Below are positions 21,275 to 31,531 of a stretch of DNA of 64,000 nt, in pieces (position 1 is the first letter of the stretch; each line of letters starts with the position of its first letter). This DNA is from Hericium rajendrae (taxonomy: Eukaryota; Basidiomycota; Agaricomycetes; Russulales; Hericiaceae): the NCBI GenBank assembly GCA_033439255.1, contig CM065882.1, positions 1,240,001-1,304,000 on the forward strand, read 5' to 3'. Under the pieces are notes generated by a model. It saw only the letters and a list, made by a program, of their open reading frames with translations, made no database searches and was not told the DNA's origin. The position numbers and the translations under genes are program-made.

Positions 21275-21874
21275 TCAGGTGGTGAGGGTGGTCTCCTTGT
21301 AAGTCAGCACCAGCTCGACGAGCAGGTCTTTGCAGATGCGAAGGGATGGGCGCTGCATGACGAACCAGCTGAGCGAGTAGGCAGGATACCGTGCCTCTAC
21401 CGAGAGATGACGATAGGAGGAGGGATACATGAGGTGGTCATCATCATCGAGGTCATTGACGATCTGGAGAGGAGAGGAGGGACGAGGTGGTAGGGCATGC
21501 TGGTCCGGTGGGGCTATGCCACCTGGCCGTTGACACGAGGCAGGGCGCACGGCACTTATCAATGCTCTGCTCGAGATAGACATCCTGGGGAATCCTGACG
21601 TGGGCTGTACACCTGAGATGACTGAATTAGGTAGCACGTGGCGGGTGTATTCACGGGTTACTCGGACTTCGATGGGATTGTCCTTGAAGATTGGATTGAC
21701 GAGCAGCGGATAAAGCTGTACGTCAAGAGATGAGCGGTGAGGGCAGAAAATACCGAGCATGGTTGCCAGGTGGCACTGTGTGTCAACGCGAACCCTCATC
21801 AGGAAGGTTGACAACTTTCTGATTGATCTGACAATTTCTAACCCTACTGACAGCTCCTGATTGATCTGATCCAC
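21275..21874 (-). CDS. Open frame inside Gypsy-2 LTR (199 aa), unknown
   Basis: Minus-strand frame containing MLGIFCPHRSSLD and, near its end, MQRPSLRICKDLLVELVLTY. The outermost part overlaps MITE-B (21797-22378), so the genuine LTR portion starts near 21790. The matching part in the other LTR is at 58863-59347. No recognised domain. Confidence 0.35.
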   Translation of the reverse strand: MDQINQELSVGLEIVRSIRKLSTFLMRVRVDTQCHLATMLGIFCPHRSSLDVQLYPLLVNPIFKDNPIEVRVTREYTRHVLPNSVISGVQPTSGFPRMSISSRALISAVRPASCQRPGGIAPPDQHALPPRPSSPLQIVNDLDDDDHLMYPSSYRHLSVEARYPAYSLSWFVMQRPSLRICKDLLVELVLTYKETTLTT

Positions 21875-22378
21875 CTGAAAGTAATCTTAACAGGCAAATA
21901 TCTGACCAAACTTTTACATTTAAGTAAAAACATTTATTGTCAGATATATAAGTTTTTAATCTCTAACTAATAGATATATCAAAATCTCTAATATTTAAAA
22001 TTTTCTAAATCTGAGAGTGTCTGATCTGAGATTTTTTTTCAAATCTGGAGGTCAAATATCTGAAAATTATCTGCAACTGTCTGAGAGCATCTGATGGTGT
22101 CTGACACTGTCTGATCTATCTGACTGATATTTGACCTCCAGATTTGAAATCAGACACTCTCAGATTTTCAAAAATTTCAGATATCAAAGATTTTGATATA
22201 TCTATTAGTTAGAGATTAAAAACTTATATATCTGACAATAAATGTCTTTTCTTGAATGTAAAAGTCTGATCAGATATTTGCTTCTCAAGATTGCTTTCAG
22301 GTGGATCAGGTCAATCAGAAGCTGTCAGTAGGGTTAGAAATTGTCAGGTCAATCAGAAAGTTGTCAACCTTCCTGATG
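21797..22378. mobile_element. MITE-B: complete foldback element, 582 bp
   Basis: CATCAGGAAGGTTGAC ... GTCAACCTTCCTGATG; each half is the near-complete inverse of the other (about 290-bp arms). CT duplicated (21795-21796, 22379-22380). The empty site survives in the other LTR at 59382-59383. Rich in CAGA/TCTGA words; no open frame of note. Confidence 0.95.
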
Positions 22379-22702
22379 CTTTAATATCATTCTTGCTTCC
22401 ACATGAATATTACTGAATCTTAAGATCGGGCGCCAGACTGCAGGTTGATGGTGATCGGGATCTTGAATCTGGGTCTCGACTTGGTCCGGTCGCTTGGTTC
22501 TTGCTGATCAGGTCCCATAGTGTTCAGCAACCCATTTATCGGCCCATACTGATCTATCGCACACCGATACCGATCTATCGTACAATTTTAATCACTGAAT
22601 CACTTAGGTCGATGATCAAAATGGGTTTTGTTCACGACATCCGCGGGGAACTTGAAAATCAACCGTCCTCGGTTGTCAAACTTGCTGGATGATCTTGTTA
22701 CG

Positions 22703-24466
22703 TTAATCTTCTTCTTCATCAGATAACTCCACATGAGAGCCCTTGGTAAGCTTCTTTAGTAGCTTCTTATTGTGAGCGATATACGGAATAAGTCTAAATG
22801 CGGCAACTGCATCTCGTTTAAAAGTGCCGGTGAGTTCCTTAATTACATAAGATCCACCTGATGTGCGTCTATCAACTTCATAAGGTCCGAGATATCTTGG
22901 CAATGGTTTTCTGTCATGCTGCGTCTCAATTTCAGAGTTTCAGAGTAATACTAAATCTCCTGGTTCAAATTCTTCCTTCATCAGTCTTGCCTTGAACTTT
23001 TCTTCGAAGTCTTCCTTGGACTTCATGCGATATTGGCTGAGTCTAAATGCAGCATGTTCCTGATCTTCCTCTCTTTTCTCCAATTGACGAAGATGTAATG
23101 ACAGTAAATCTTCTGGACTCATTCCCGACGTAAATCCTTCTACCATAAATGTTGCTTCTGTGAGATCGAAGGGTAAGATGGGTTCTACACCATGCAGTAG
23201 GTAATATGGTGAATATCCTGTGACTTGACTGGTGGTAACTTTATCAGCGAAAAAGGCTGCCGGCACTTTTGAAGGCCATTGATTCATTTTGTGTTCACAA
23301 GCCTTAACAATAGATTCACAAATGATAAAGTGTCCACGTTCAACGACTCCATTGGCTCTCGAATTGTATGGTGATATTGGAATGTGAGAAATATTCATTC
23401 TGTCCATAAGATCTGCAAATGCTGCTCTTACTTCTGGGCCATTATCCGTTGTAACTTGCCCTACTGCTCCATATCTGCAAAATATTTCTTCCCAGAAGAA
23501 ATTGGCAAGAGTCCTAGAATTTGCTTTTCTGATTGCACGTCCTTCTGAGGCTCTTGATAAGTCATCTCTTGCTGCAACTATATATTCAAAGTCTCCTGCT
23601 TTTGGCATGTACATTACATCAATATAGACTCGTGTCCATATCGTTGAAGAAGTTGATACAATTATTGGCATACGAACTTTCTTTGTACTGCGTACTTGAC
23701 ATTGATGACAAGATGCGACGTGATGTTTAACGTCAGCTCGCATATAAGGCCAGTAGAATCTAACCCTAATAGTTTCAAATACTGCAACCTCTCCTCTATG
23801 TCCTAATCCTTCATGTGCTTCTGTCATGATTGAAAGTCGCTGTGCTGTCTTGAGGATAACCTTGAGTGGAGGTCGGCTACCATTGCGCTTGAACAGAATT
23901 TCTGCTTTTACAAAATACTGGGAAACCTTCTTAATGAATCTTTTCTGCTGTTGGACTGACATTGCTCCTGGAGGATATTCCAGGGTTTGTAGAAACTTGA
24001 ATATATCCAGAAGGGTCTGGTCTTGCTTCGATACTGTTGATGCTAATACTGACAGGAGTGTTTTGGGACTATACCAGGGTAATACAGGCTTGTCCAGCGA
24101 AATTTTTAGTGGCTTGGTTCCTATGTACAAGGCAATATCATCCAACCATGCATCATCATCAAAGTCAGGTTTCTCATCATCTGCCAATTTTCTACGTGAC
24201 AGTGCATCTAGTCCCTTAAATTTGTTTGCTAGAACATAGACTAGCACAAAGTCAAACATCAAAATGCCTTGAATCCAACGATTAACTGCTGCATTAGGCT
24301 GGATATCTGGAGAATTTAACATCCCCTTGATATACTTTGCATCTACTTCAACATAAAAGTTTCGTAGTCCTACAATATAAAGACTATAATGCCTTAAAGC
24401 ACGATACAATCCAAACAATTCTAGCTTCGGCTGAGAGTAGCATGATTCGACTTCTGACATGGGCAA
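22703..24466 (-). CDS. Gypsy-2 pol fossil: RNase H end and integrase
   Basis: RNase H end (YCQPKLELFGLYRALRHY... VEVDAKYIKGML), then integrase: H-H-C-C zinc region (HEGLGHRGEVAVFETI ... FYWPYMRADV ... CHQCQ), catalytic core with TTDNGPEVRAAF and GVVERGH, and a basic C-terminal part with GDLVLL. The final segment (22703-22903) has the PYEVDRRTSGGSYVI chromatin-proximal end typical of these integrases. Adjacent to the 3' LTR as expected. Fossil. Confidence 0.9.
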
Positions 24467-24484
24467 GGATCCGTAACGAGCAGG

Positions 24485-25476
24485 TCATCTTCGTCCTTCA
24501 TCATCAAGCTGGGACAAAATAAATCCAACTGCCACATAACTTGAGTCAACTGATAGAATTACAGGATTATCTGAGTGATAGTCAATAGGACGTAAGGCTG
24601 GGGCCGATGTTGCTAACTCCTTAAGGGTTTCAAAAACTTCCTGTCTTCTTTTATTCCAAATGAAAGACTCTTCATGTCTTATAAGCTCTGTCAGGGGTCT
24701 GGCTATCTGAGAGTAATTTGGAATCCAAATTCTCACTGTGCCACATAATCCTAAGAAGCCTCTTACTTCAGTGGTGTTTGTCAATGGAGGCCAAGATAAA
24801 ATCTTCTGAACTTTCTTGTCTTCTGGGACCCTGCCACATGGTGTACACTTTTGACCGACAATGAGCACATCAGGTCTGGCTATTTGGGCTTTATTAGGGG
24901 CAAATGTCCCACCTACATGCTTAATACGATGCATAATCCGATGCACATCCTGGGCATGTTCCCAAATAAATCTCCGGATTTCTGGGTTTTCTTTTAGTTT
25001 CTCTGGGTTTCCATTCTTATCAGGATAAATAGTCTTGGGTCCTCTGACTCCTAAATCATCAATAAAGATATTGGCCTTATCGGGAATTTCTGGCTGCAGA
25101 ATAAATGTCATACAGTTCTGAAATTCTGCTGGAGAATTGGTGAATCCCATTGGTATTGAGGTTATTCTTAATAGGCCTAGAGGTGTTCTGAATGCTGTAA
25201 GATCTCTGCTCCTGGGGTCAACTTTACGTGCATCAAAACCCCAGAACAAATTGAAGACTGTACTACATGCACGTCCTGCGAAGGGTTCAACGAAATCATC
25301 TACAATTGGAGGGAGGCCTGCATCTCGAATGGTGACTTTATTGAGGGGCTGGAGATCATGGACAATACGGAGTTTGCCATTTTTCTTTAAGACACAAAAC
25401 CAACTTGAGCAGTACGCTGACTGACTTGGTTCATATACACCTGCTGCGATTTTGTCTTTAAGCAGTGCTATGACCT
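24485..25476 (-). CDS. Gypsy-2 pol fossil: reverse transcriptase
   Basis: RT with GVYEPSQSAYCSSWFCVLKK, LRIVHDLQPLNKVT, IPMGFTNSPAEFQ and FIDDLGV (catalytic I/YIDD type), then the connection segment VRGFLGLCGTVRIWIPNYS leading to RNase H. Residue pattern is that of Agaricomycete Gypsy elements. Interrupted upstream by MITE-D. Fossil. Confidence 0.9.
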
Positions 25477-25698
25477 CATCAGGAACCTTCAAAACTTTCT
25501 GATTTACCCTGCAGACATCTGATAGTGTCTAACTGTATCTGCATGATCTGCAGCAATTGCATCAGACACATCAGATACTCTCAGACAACATTAGCTACTC
25601 TCAGCTAGTTGCAGAATCAAAAAAGTGTCGATGTAAAATGCTTGCAGACTGATCAGATGTCTGCAGGGTAAATCAGAAAGTTTTGAAGGTTCCTGATG
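25477..25698. mobile_element. MITE-D: 222-bp foldback element in pol
   Basis: CATCAGGAACCTTCAAAACT ... AGTTTTGAAGGTTCCTGATG with CT duplicated (25475-25476, 25699-25700). Variant terminus (GGAACC rather than GGAAGG). Confidence 0.9.
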
Positions 25699-25700
25699 CT

Positions 25701-26646
25701 TGTCCTTAATGCCTGGAGGAATGGGAATATTCCTACAGACCCAAGGTGTATGAGGGACAGTCAGAATTATATATGGCGTAAAGTATGACTCTTTAAGAGT
25801 ACCACGTTCAGTCTCCGTAAATGCTACATCAGGAAGGTTGACAACTTTCTGATTGACCTGACAATTTCTAACCCTACTGACAGCTTCTGATTGACCTGAT
25901 CCACCTGAAAGCAATCTTGAGAAGCAAATATCTGATCAGACTTTTACATTCAAGAAAAGACATTTATTGTCAGATATATAAGTTTTTAATCTCTTACTAA
26001 TAGATATATCAAAATCTTTGATATCTAAAATTTTTGAAAATCTGAGAGTGTCTGATTTCAAATCTGGAGGTCAAATATCAGTCAGATAGATCAGACAGTG
26101 TCAGACACCATCAGATGCTCTCAGACAGTTGCAAATAATTTTCAGATATTTGACCTCCAGATTTGAAAAAATTCTCAGATCAGACACTCTCAGATTTAGA
26201 AAATTTCAGATATCAAAGATTTTGTTATATCTATTAGTTAGAGATTACAAACTTATATATCTGACAATAAATGTCTTTACTTAAATGTAAAAGTTTGATC
26301 AGATATTTGCCTATTAAGATTGCTTTCAGGTGGATCAGGTCAATCAGGAGCTGCCAGTAGGGTTAAAAATTGTCAGGTCAATCAGAAAGTTGTCAACCTT
26401 CCTGATGTAGAGCATCCCGATTCAAGCACATAATATGCTGGAATAACTTCTCTTCTTCGGACCAAAGGAAACCTTCTCCATTTACATTGAGCAGGTCCAT
26501 TTGTTCTTGAGTCATGCGGTCAGATGGGATGAACTGAGGAGGATGTGGCGTCAATTCAGGCAGACTGCTAAGCGGATCTTCCGGGAATTGCCGAGAAACT
26601 CGGGCATTTTCGGGGAAAGTACCAGCCACTGGTCGAATTTTCTTAT
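25701..26646 (-). CDS. Gypsy-2 pol fossil: N-terminal blocks around MITE-C
   Basis: Two coding blocks of pol upstream of RT (about 25701-25824 and 26410-26646) carry motifs known from Agaricomycete Gypsy pol, for instance VPHTPWVCRNIPIPPG and FPEDPLSSLPELTPHPPQF. They are separated by MITE-C and end on the right at the X1 insertion. Fossil. Confidence 0.8.
25827..26407. mobile_element. MITE-C: complete foldback element, 581 bp
   Basis: Near-identical to MITE-B but inserted in pol; TA duplicated (25825-25826, 26408-26409). Confidence 0.95.
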
Positions 26647-26712
26647 TACGATTCCTTAGAATCGTTTACTCTATACCGCCTTTTCATAGTGAAAACGACA
26701 CCAAAACGATGA

Positions 26713-26791
26713 CTATGCCCATTAGGCAGTTGGCTTATATAATCACACATCTTCAATCTAACGAGTTTGCAGGTTCAACTTCAGCTCTGGC
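26713..26791 (+). other. X1 tRNA-like pol III promoter
   Basis: Box A TTAGGCAGTTGGC (26722-26734) and box B GGTTCAACTTC (26772-26782), 50 bp apart. X5 and X4 have GGTTCAATTCC, X3 GGTTCAACTCC. A CTTCAAT word lies where an anticodon loop would be, but stems do not fold, so not a tRNA gene. Confidence 0.6.
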
Positions 26792-26799
26792 CAAACTTT

Positions 26800-27340
26800 C
26801 TTGATTTAATGTAACTTGATCAATTTTTGACTAATTCACCTGTTCTCAAATGCATCTGAATCTGCTCATTTATTGCTTTCTGACAGTATTTTTTGCATCC
26901 TGATCTGTGCAGAAGTCACAGAGTGCAATGAATTTCTACATTTCCCCTCTATAACACTTGAATTTGAGCTAACTCAGTTCATTCTCCACCGATTTACTCA
27001 TTCTCAAATGCATCTAAATCTACTCACTTATAGCTTTGCTACCATACTTTATGTGTCCAAATCGGTTAAGAACTCGCAGAATGCAAAGTGTTTCTTTTTT
27101 TCCTGTTCTAAAATGCTTGAACCCTAGCTAACTAGGCCAATTCTCAACTGATTTACTCGTTCTAAAATGCATCAGAATCTACTTATTGATAGCTTTCTGA
27201 CGGTACCTTAGGCGTTAGGATCGGTGCAAAACTCGCAGAATGCGAATTGTTTCTGCATTTTCCTCCTAAAATGCTTGAACTCCAGCTAACTTAATCAGTA
27301 CTCAACCGATTCACCTGTTCTCAAATGCATCTGAATATAC
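26800..27340 (+). repeat. X1 tandem units of about 165 bp
   Basis: Units with CTCAAATGCATCTGAATCT, ATTGCTTTCTGACAG, CAGAACTCGCAGAATGC. Related to the 158-bp array in X5, but CTAACT stands where X5 units have GTAAGT. Confidence 0.7.
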
Positions 27341-27499
27341 CAGAAAGCCGGTCTCCAATACAATTTACTACTTACAGAAAGATACAGCCACTAAAATGAT
27401 ACACAGCAAACAAATGTACATACTGTTTATTGATAAAATGAGCAAAAAATGCAATTTATCGGTAGCAGTGGGTCCTGAGACTCGGTCATGTGATCTTAC

Positions 27500-27527
27500 A
27501 AGACCTTGTGCGGCCGAACAAGGTCTT
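27500..27527. repeat. X1 palindrome 1 (CGGCCG core)
   Basis: 28 bp, arms AAGACCTTGT/ACAAGGTCTT around GCGGCCGA, with TCATGTGATC immediately upstream. Confidence 0.85.
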
Positions 27528-27529
27528 AG

Positions 27530-28259
27530 CGCCCGCTTACATAAGCATAAGTCGCCTGGAGAGCCAATACACTGTATACAGTGATTGCTTTATAGCTCTG
27601 CAACCAAGCAATCAATCAACAAACGGTAAATTGTGTTCAAATACCTTGGATTACATCTTTCCAACCCAATTTAGAATATGAAACTTGGATCACTGCAAGC
27701 AGAGATATTCTTCGATTTATGTGTCATATCAGCAAAACAATATTGTCTCCTATCTCAACAACCAATGGTGCTATGATGTTTTACACTGTATTGTTAGAAA
27801 GCTACTGTAAATCCGAGTTCAACAAGCCCTCATACATCATGATTGATGCAGTATCAGCAGAGCTATAAAGCAATCAGTCTGCCACATCATCACAGACATA
27901 TAGTCCAATAGGTCAGCATTTTGTCATGCTATTTTGTTGTTTATGGCACTATTCTAGAGCTATTGTAAATCTGATTCTAATAAGCTTTAACTCATTCTAA
28001 TTGATGTGGTATTGAGAGAGCTATGGCCTGATCTCTATGCCACATCATCAGAAGATATCCAGAAAGTTGGTGATGGCCCCACACCATCATTGGACACCTC
28101 AGCCGCAACTCGCTGCAGATGGGGACTGGGCGTGTCCAAGCCTTGTAGTCAGTGTGCACTACTGGTAGTATCACACTGACTTCAAAGCTATCTGAAGAAA
28201 AGAAGAGAGAGCAGAGAGCGCAACATCAACTACTGCTGACATAAGCTAAGCACAGCCAC
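27530..28259 (+). other. X1 central part, no gene seen
   Basis: Collinear with X2 (reverse of 15780-16400, then interrupted by M2) and X3 (60480-61210). Holds the M2 empty site at 28159-28160. Confidence 0.6.
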
Positions 28260-28260
28260 C

Positions 28261-28286
28261 AGACCTTGTGCGGCCGAACAAGGTCT
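28261..28286. repeat. X1 palindrome 2 (CGGCCG core)
   Basis: 26-bp copy of palindrome 1, followed by GATCACGTGATT, 761 bp downstream of the first (same spacing in X3). Confidence 0.85.
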
Positions 28287-28854
28287 GCTATTGATCACGT
28301 GATTGGCCATTAGCTTTGTTCAATAACACAATGTTTGACATTGATCATATATTCAATCTTGAATCTTGTTTGATTAGACATACAACTAGACTACTACTAT
28401 AATTGTAGATATTACAAGTATCTATAGTATAAGCATATATAATAGTGTATATCATATATCGGGCTGAGTATAATAAGATATGACAAGTGTGTACTGTATA
28501 ACATACAAGATTATATATAAAATAAGGTGCTAAGATATATAACATAGCAGAAAATGTAGAGTTATCAGAGGTAGGAGCTGAACTACTCATGATTAGATTA
28601 GATTAAATAGTGTTTTTTTATATGCTTTAGGGTTCGACATGAGTCAGAGCCACCTGTAGGTCAACATGGGTATACCCACGAAATTGACCTGCAGGTATCT
28701 AACTCATAGATCTGAATCACCTGGTGGCTGAGACCTGTACAAATCCAGATCAAGGTTGTGCTCAAACCCATTGACCTGCAAGTGACCTGCGGGTAACCTA
28801 CTATCCAAACTTTATTTTGATTAACATATTATACTGCAAAGTTCAACTCTATAT

Positions 28855-29277
28855 TGTCACGGATCGCTCCATTTCTCTCCGCCTTCTTCTCTGCCATCAA
28901 GGCATCGCGTCGGTCATGTGCTCCAGCAGCCCCATCACATGTTCACTTCCTCACATGACCTGGGGCTATCCTTCACCCATGCCCTTGTTCCCCTTTGGGA
29001 CATCCTATTGTTCTCCCTCCCATTGTTCTCCTTTTGGCCACCATTGTTCTCACTCTATTGTTCGACCCGTTATGGTGTCCATTGTTCTTTTCCCATTGTC
29101 GTCCCAGTACTTATAGTCTCCCTGTCGCTCGCCTATTTCCCTAGATTGTCCATTTCGTCTGTACCGTACTGTACCTCCAATACAGGTCACTGCGCTGCTA
29201 GTCGCTCTCTGCTCTCTCGCTCCCATCATCGCTGGTGACTTGGGTGGTTCTCTGCTGTCTACGACCGAGTCTTGACA
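28855..29277 (+). repeat. Gypsy-3 5' LTR
   Basis: TGTCACGGATCGC ... CCGAGTCTTGACA, 423 bp. TSD TATAT at 28850-28854. Confidence 0.95.
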
Positions 29278-29279
29278 CC

Positions 29280-29297
29280 TGGACAATCTCTCATACA
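29280..29297 (+). other. Gypsy-3 candidate primer binding site
   Basis: TGGACAATCTCTCATACA begins two bases after the LTR. TGG at this place fits pairing with a tRNA CCA end; which tRNA is not clear. Confidence 0.45.
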
Positions 29298-30518
29298 CCC
29301 GCCTCACCTCTCTACTATCGCCCATCATACCTTTCTTCTTTGAACCCTTCACCGCCGACATCTTCACCGAATCTCGACACCCATTCCATCAACCTCATCT
29401 CCCCTTCCCCATCGCCAACACTATCGAGGGCAGTGCACTCATCCCCCTCCTCTCCGCTATTGTGCTGTGAAGCGTTGGGAAGCCGAAGGAGTTTGGTTTC
29501 GATTGAGGTCGTGGAAACCACGTGCAGGTGCTATCTCCATTGCCTTATACGTTCGAATTCGAGTTTCCTTTGACGTCGACTTGCAAGAATTCACGTTTGG
29601 TGCCTCGGACATCGCTTACCACTGTCGCCAACCCAACCGAGGATCCCCTGCAAGCATCCTGCCATCGACCTCGTTCCCCTTTTGCACACTAGGTCTCTTC
29701 ACCCCTGAACCCTCGCCTGAGCCTGTGTGGGCCAGAGAACGCCTCGGCCACCGATTCCTCAGAACCCCATACTCGGATCCCCTGTACCCTCGTGCTCTTG
29801 GTCGTCGCCCAGTTGCGGCTGACTTCCTCTAAAACCTCACCATTGATCCCACCGACCCCCGTTTCCAGACCACTGAACCATACCCACTTGGCATCTTTGC
29901 CTCGCTCGACGAATACTTCATCTACACCCTTTCCGGCATCGTTCGAGTAGACTTCGACACTCCGGACGAGGACGACGACGGTCCTGCACAGTGGTACTTC
30001 GCTGATCGTGACGACCAGGAGGACCTCGAGCTTAACGACTTTGACGTCGCAGCTACAGAACACCGCCGTCAACACCCCGCTACCCCACCGCTTCCCACCG
30101 TTGCCCTTTCTAGCGTAGATTCTCCCCTGCTCGCACCACACCACTTGTTGTTCCCCCAGGTATTACCTTCAACCCGGTAACCAACAACTACTACGCATAC
30201 CGCTCCGACACCAATCGGCTTGTAGTTGGTTGGCAACCCAGCCTCGTAGACGGAAGTGACCTGTGGTTTTGGCAGGCCAGTACCCTCTTCTTAACTGCTG
30301 CAGAACTTGCACTCTCTCAGGCGGTTATAGAGAATCTCGCTCAGCAACAAGCTACCCGCCTCGATACCCTTCGGGCCCCACTACCACCACCTGTTTCAAC
30401 GCCTACCCCAGTACCAGTCCCCTCACCTGCTCCACCCGTTGCCGCTGTTGCATCGACACCCACCGTCAACGTCAAACCAATCATTGCCCCACCTCCCCCT
30501 GTTCCGCCGCCCGACGAC
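29298..30518 (+). other. Gypsy-3 leader with shared open frame
   Basis: Contains a frame at 29467-29832 (MKRWEAEGVWFRLRSW...) also found in Gypsy-1. Could be an upstream ORF. The remainder before gag is Pro/Thr-rich in translation and may belong to an N-terminal extension of gag. Confidence 0.45.
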
Positions 30519-31508
30519 ATGTCCAACCCCGAGATCGGCGTCAAACCTGCTCCCTTTGAGGGAGATCGTTCCAAGTCCAAGGAATTCCAGCTGCGTATTC
30601 GCTTATTCCTTCGTGCCAACTCTGTCAGGTATAAAGAGGATACCGCCCAGATCTCCCTCTTCCTCGACCTCTGCCAGGGCCCTATTGCCGGCCAGTGGGC
30701 CACCCAGCGTGTCGAGGAGATCCTTGAGGATGACGATCTTGTGGCTGCAGCCACATCTCCAGCCCATGTCCCTCGCTACGCCAACCTCACTGCCCTCCGA
30801 ACTCGCTTCAATTTGGACTTCTCCCCCCTTGACGACTCCAAGGACGCCTCCCATGCCATCCAGACCCTCCAGATGGGCACGCGCCCGGTAGTCGACTACA
30901 TCACCGAGTTCGAGTCCTTCGCTCCTCGCACCGGCTACAACGATGTGGCCCTGATCGATTGGTTCCTGCATGGCCTCAACAGTGCCTTGCGAGATGATTG
31001 CCAGCGCAGCTACCCCACGCCCACCACCCTGGTTGAGTGGAAGGCAAGGGCCCGGGACAGGAATGCTGCCTACCTCATGCGCACCCGATTCCAGAGTCCC
31101 CGCCCTACAACTGGGCGCGCCCCGGTGAGCACTCGCTCCCCTCAGTCCACATCTACTGGCCGATCCCGCACAGTTGCTGCTACAGGTGCCCCACTGCCCA
31201 AACTCTCGGAGCCTGACCGTGAGCGTCTCAGGCGTGAGGGTGGTTGCTTCCGCTGCCGCCAGAAGGGCCATGGCTTCCGCGACTGCCCCCTCAATGCCGA
31301 CTCCAACCCCCGTGCCCCAATCCCTCGTGTCCGAGCGCTAGAAACCGGCTCTGCCCCGGGAGTAGCTCCAGAAGATGCAGCCGCCGCCCTCGCTGTCCCC
31401 GCCATCAACAGGTCCATCGCCGACTTATCGTCGCAGTTGAAGGACTTGAGTGAGGAAGAAAGGGAAGAGGCAAAAGCTGCATTAAAGGATATGGTTGAGG
31501 GTTTTTAA
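30519..31508 (+). CDS. Gypsy-3 gag (fossil element)
   Basis: 329 residues. Residues about 1-180 form the capsid-like domain (FLRANSVRYKEDTAQISLFL; VDYITEFESFAPRTGYNDVA), 185-235 are basic and Ser/Thr/Pro-rich, and one CCHC knuckle lies at 243-256 (CFRCRQKGHGFRDC). The C-terminal tail is acidic (DLSEEEREEAKAALKDM). It would assemble the particle and bind genomic RNA. Start chosen at MSNPEIGV, the same start as in Gypsy-1; a longer product using upstream sequence is possible. Confidence 0.85.
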   Translation: MSNPEIGVKPAPFEGDRSKSKEFQLRIRLFLRANSVRYKEDTAQISLFLDLCQGPIAGQWATQRVEEILEDDDLVAAATSPAHVPRYANLTALRTRFNLDFSPLDDSKDASHAIQTLQMGTRPVVDYITEFESFAPRTGYNDVALIDWFLHGLNSALRDDCQRSYPTPTTLVEWKARARDRNAAYLMRTRFQSPRPTTGRAPVSTRSPQSTSTGRSRTVAATGAPLPKLSEPDRERLRREGGCFRCRQKGHGFRDCPLNADSNPRAPIPRVRALETGSAPGVAPEDAAAALAVPAINRSIADLSSQLKDLSEEEREEAKAALKDMVEGF

Positions 31509-31531
31509 AGCGCCCCCCGGTCACGTCGTCC

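Larger units (their letters stand above)
19441..22639 (-). repeat. Gypsy-2 3' LTR (long)
   Basis: Plus strand TGTCGTGACGG ... TTCACGACA, so TGTCGTGA/TCACGACA are terminal inverted bases. Includes MITE-B; about 2.6 kb without it. LTR copy at 55331 matches throughout but has 181 bp more near its start (55434-55615). Confidence 0.8.

Noticed and set aside
26647-26665. Left palindrome of X as a rho-independent-type terminator
   Set aside because: Eukaryotic context, no T-run, and the palindrome coincides with element ends in every copy.
26713-26791. A functional tRNA gene
   Set aside because: Box A and box B are good, but acceptor and anticodon stems do not pair and no CCA-adjacent structure forms. 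Kept as a pol III promoter relic.
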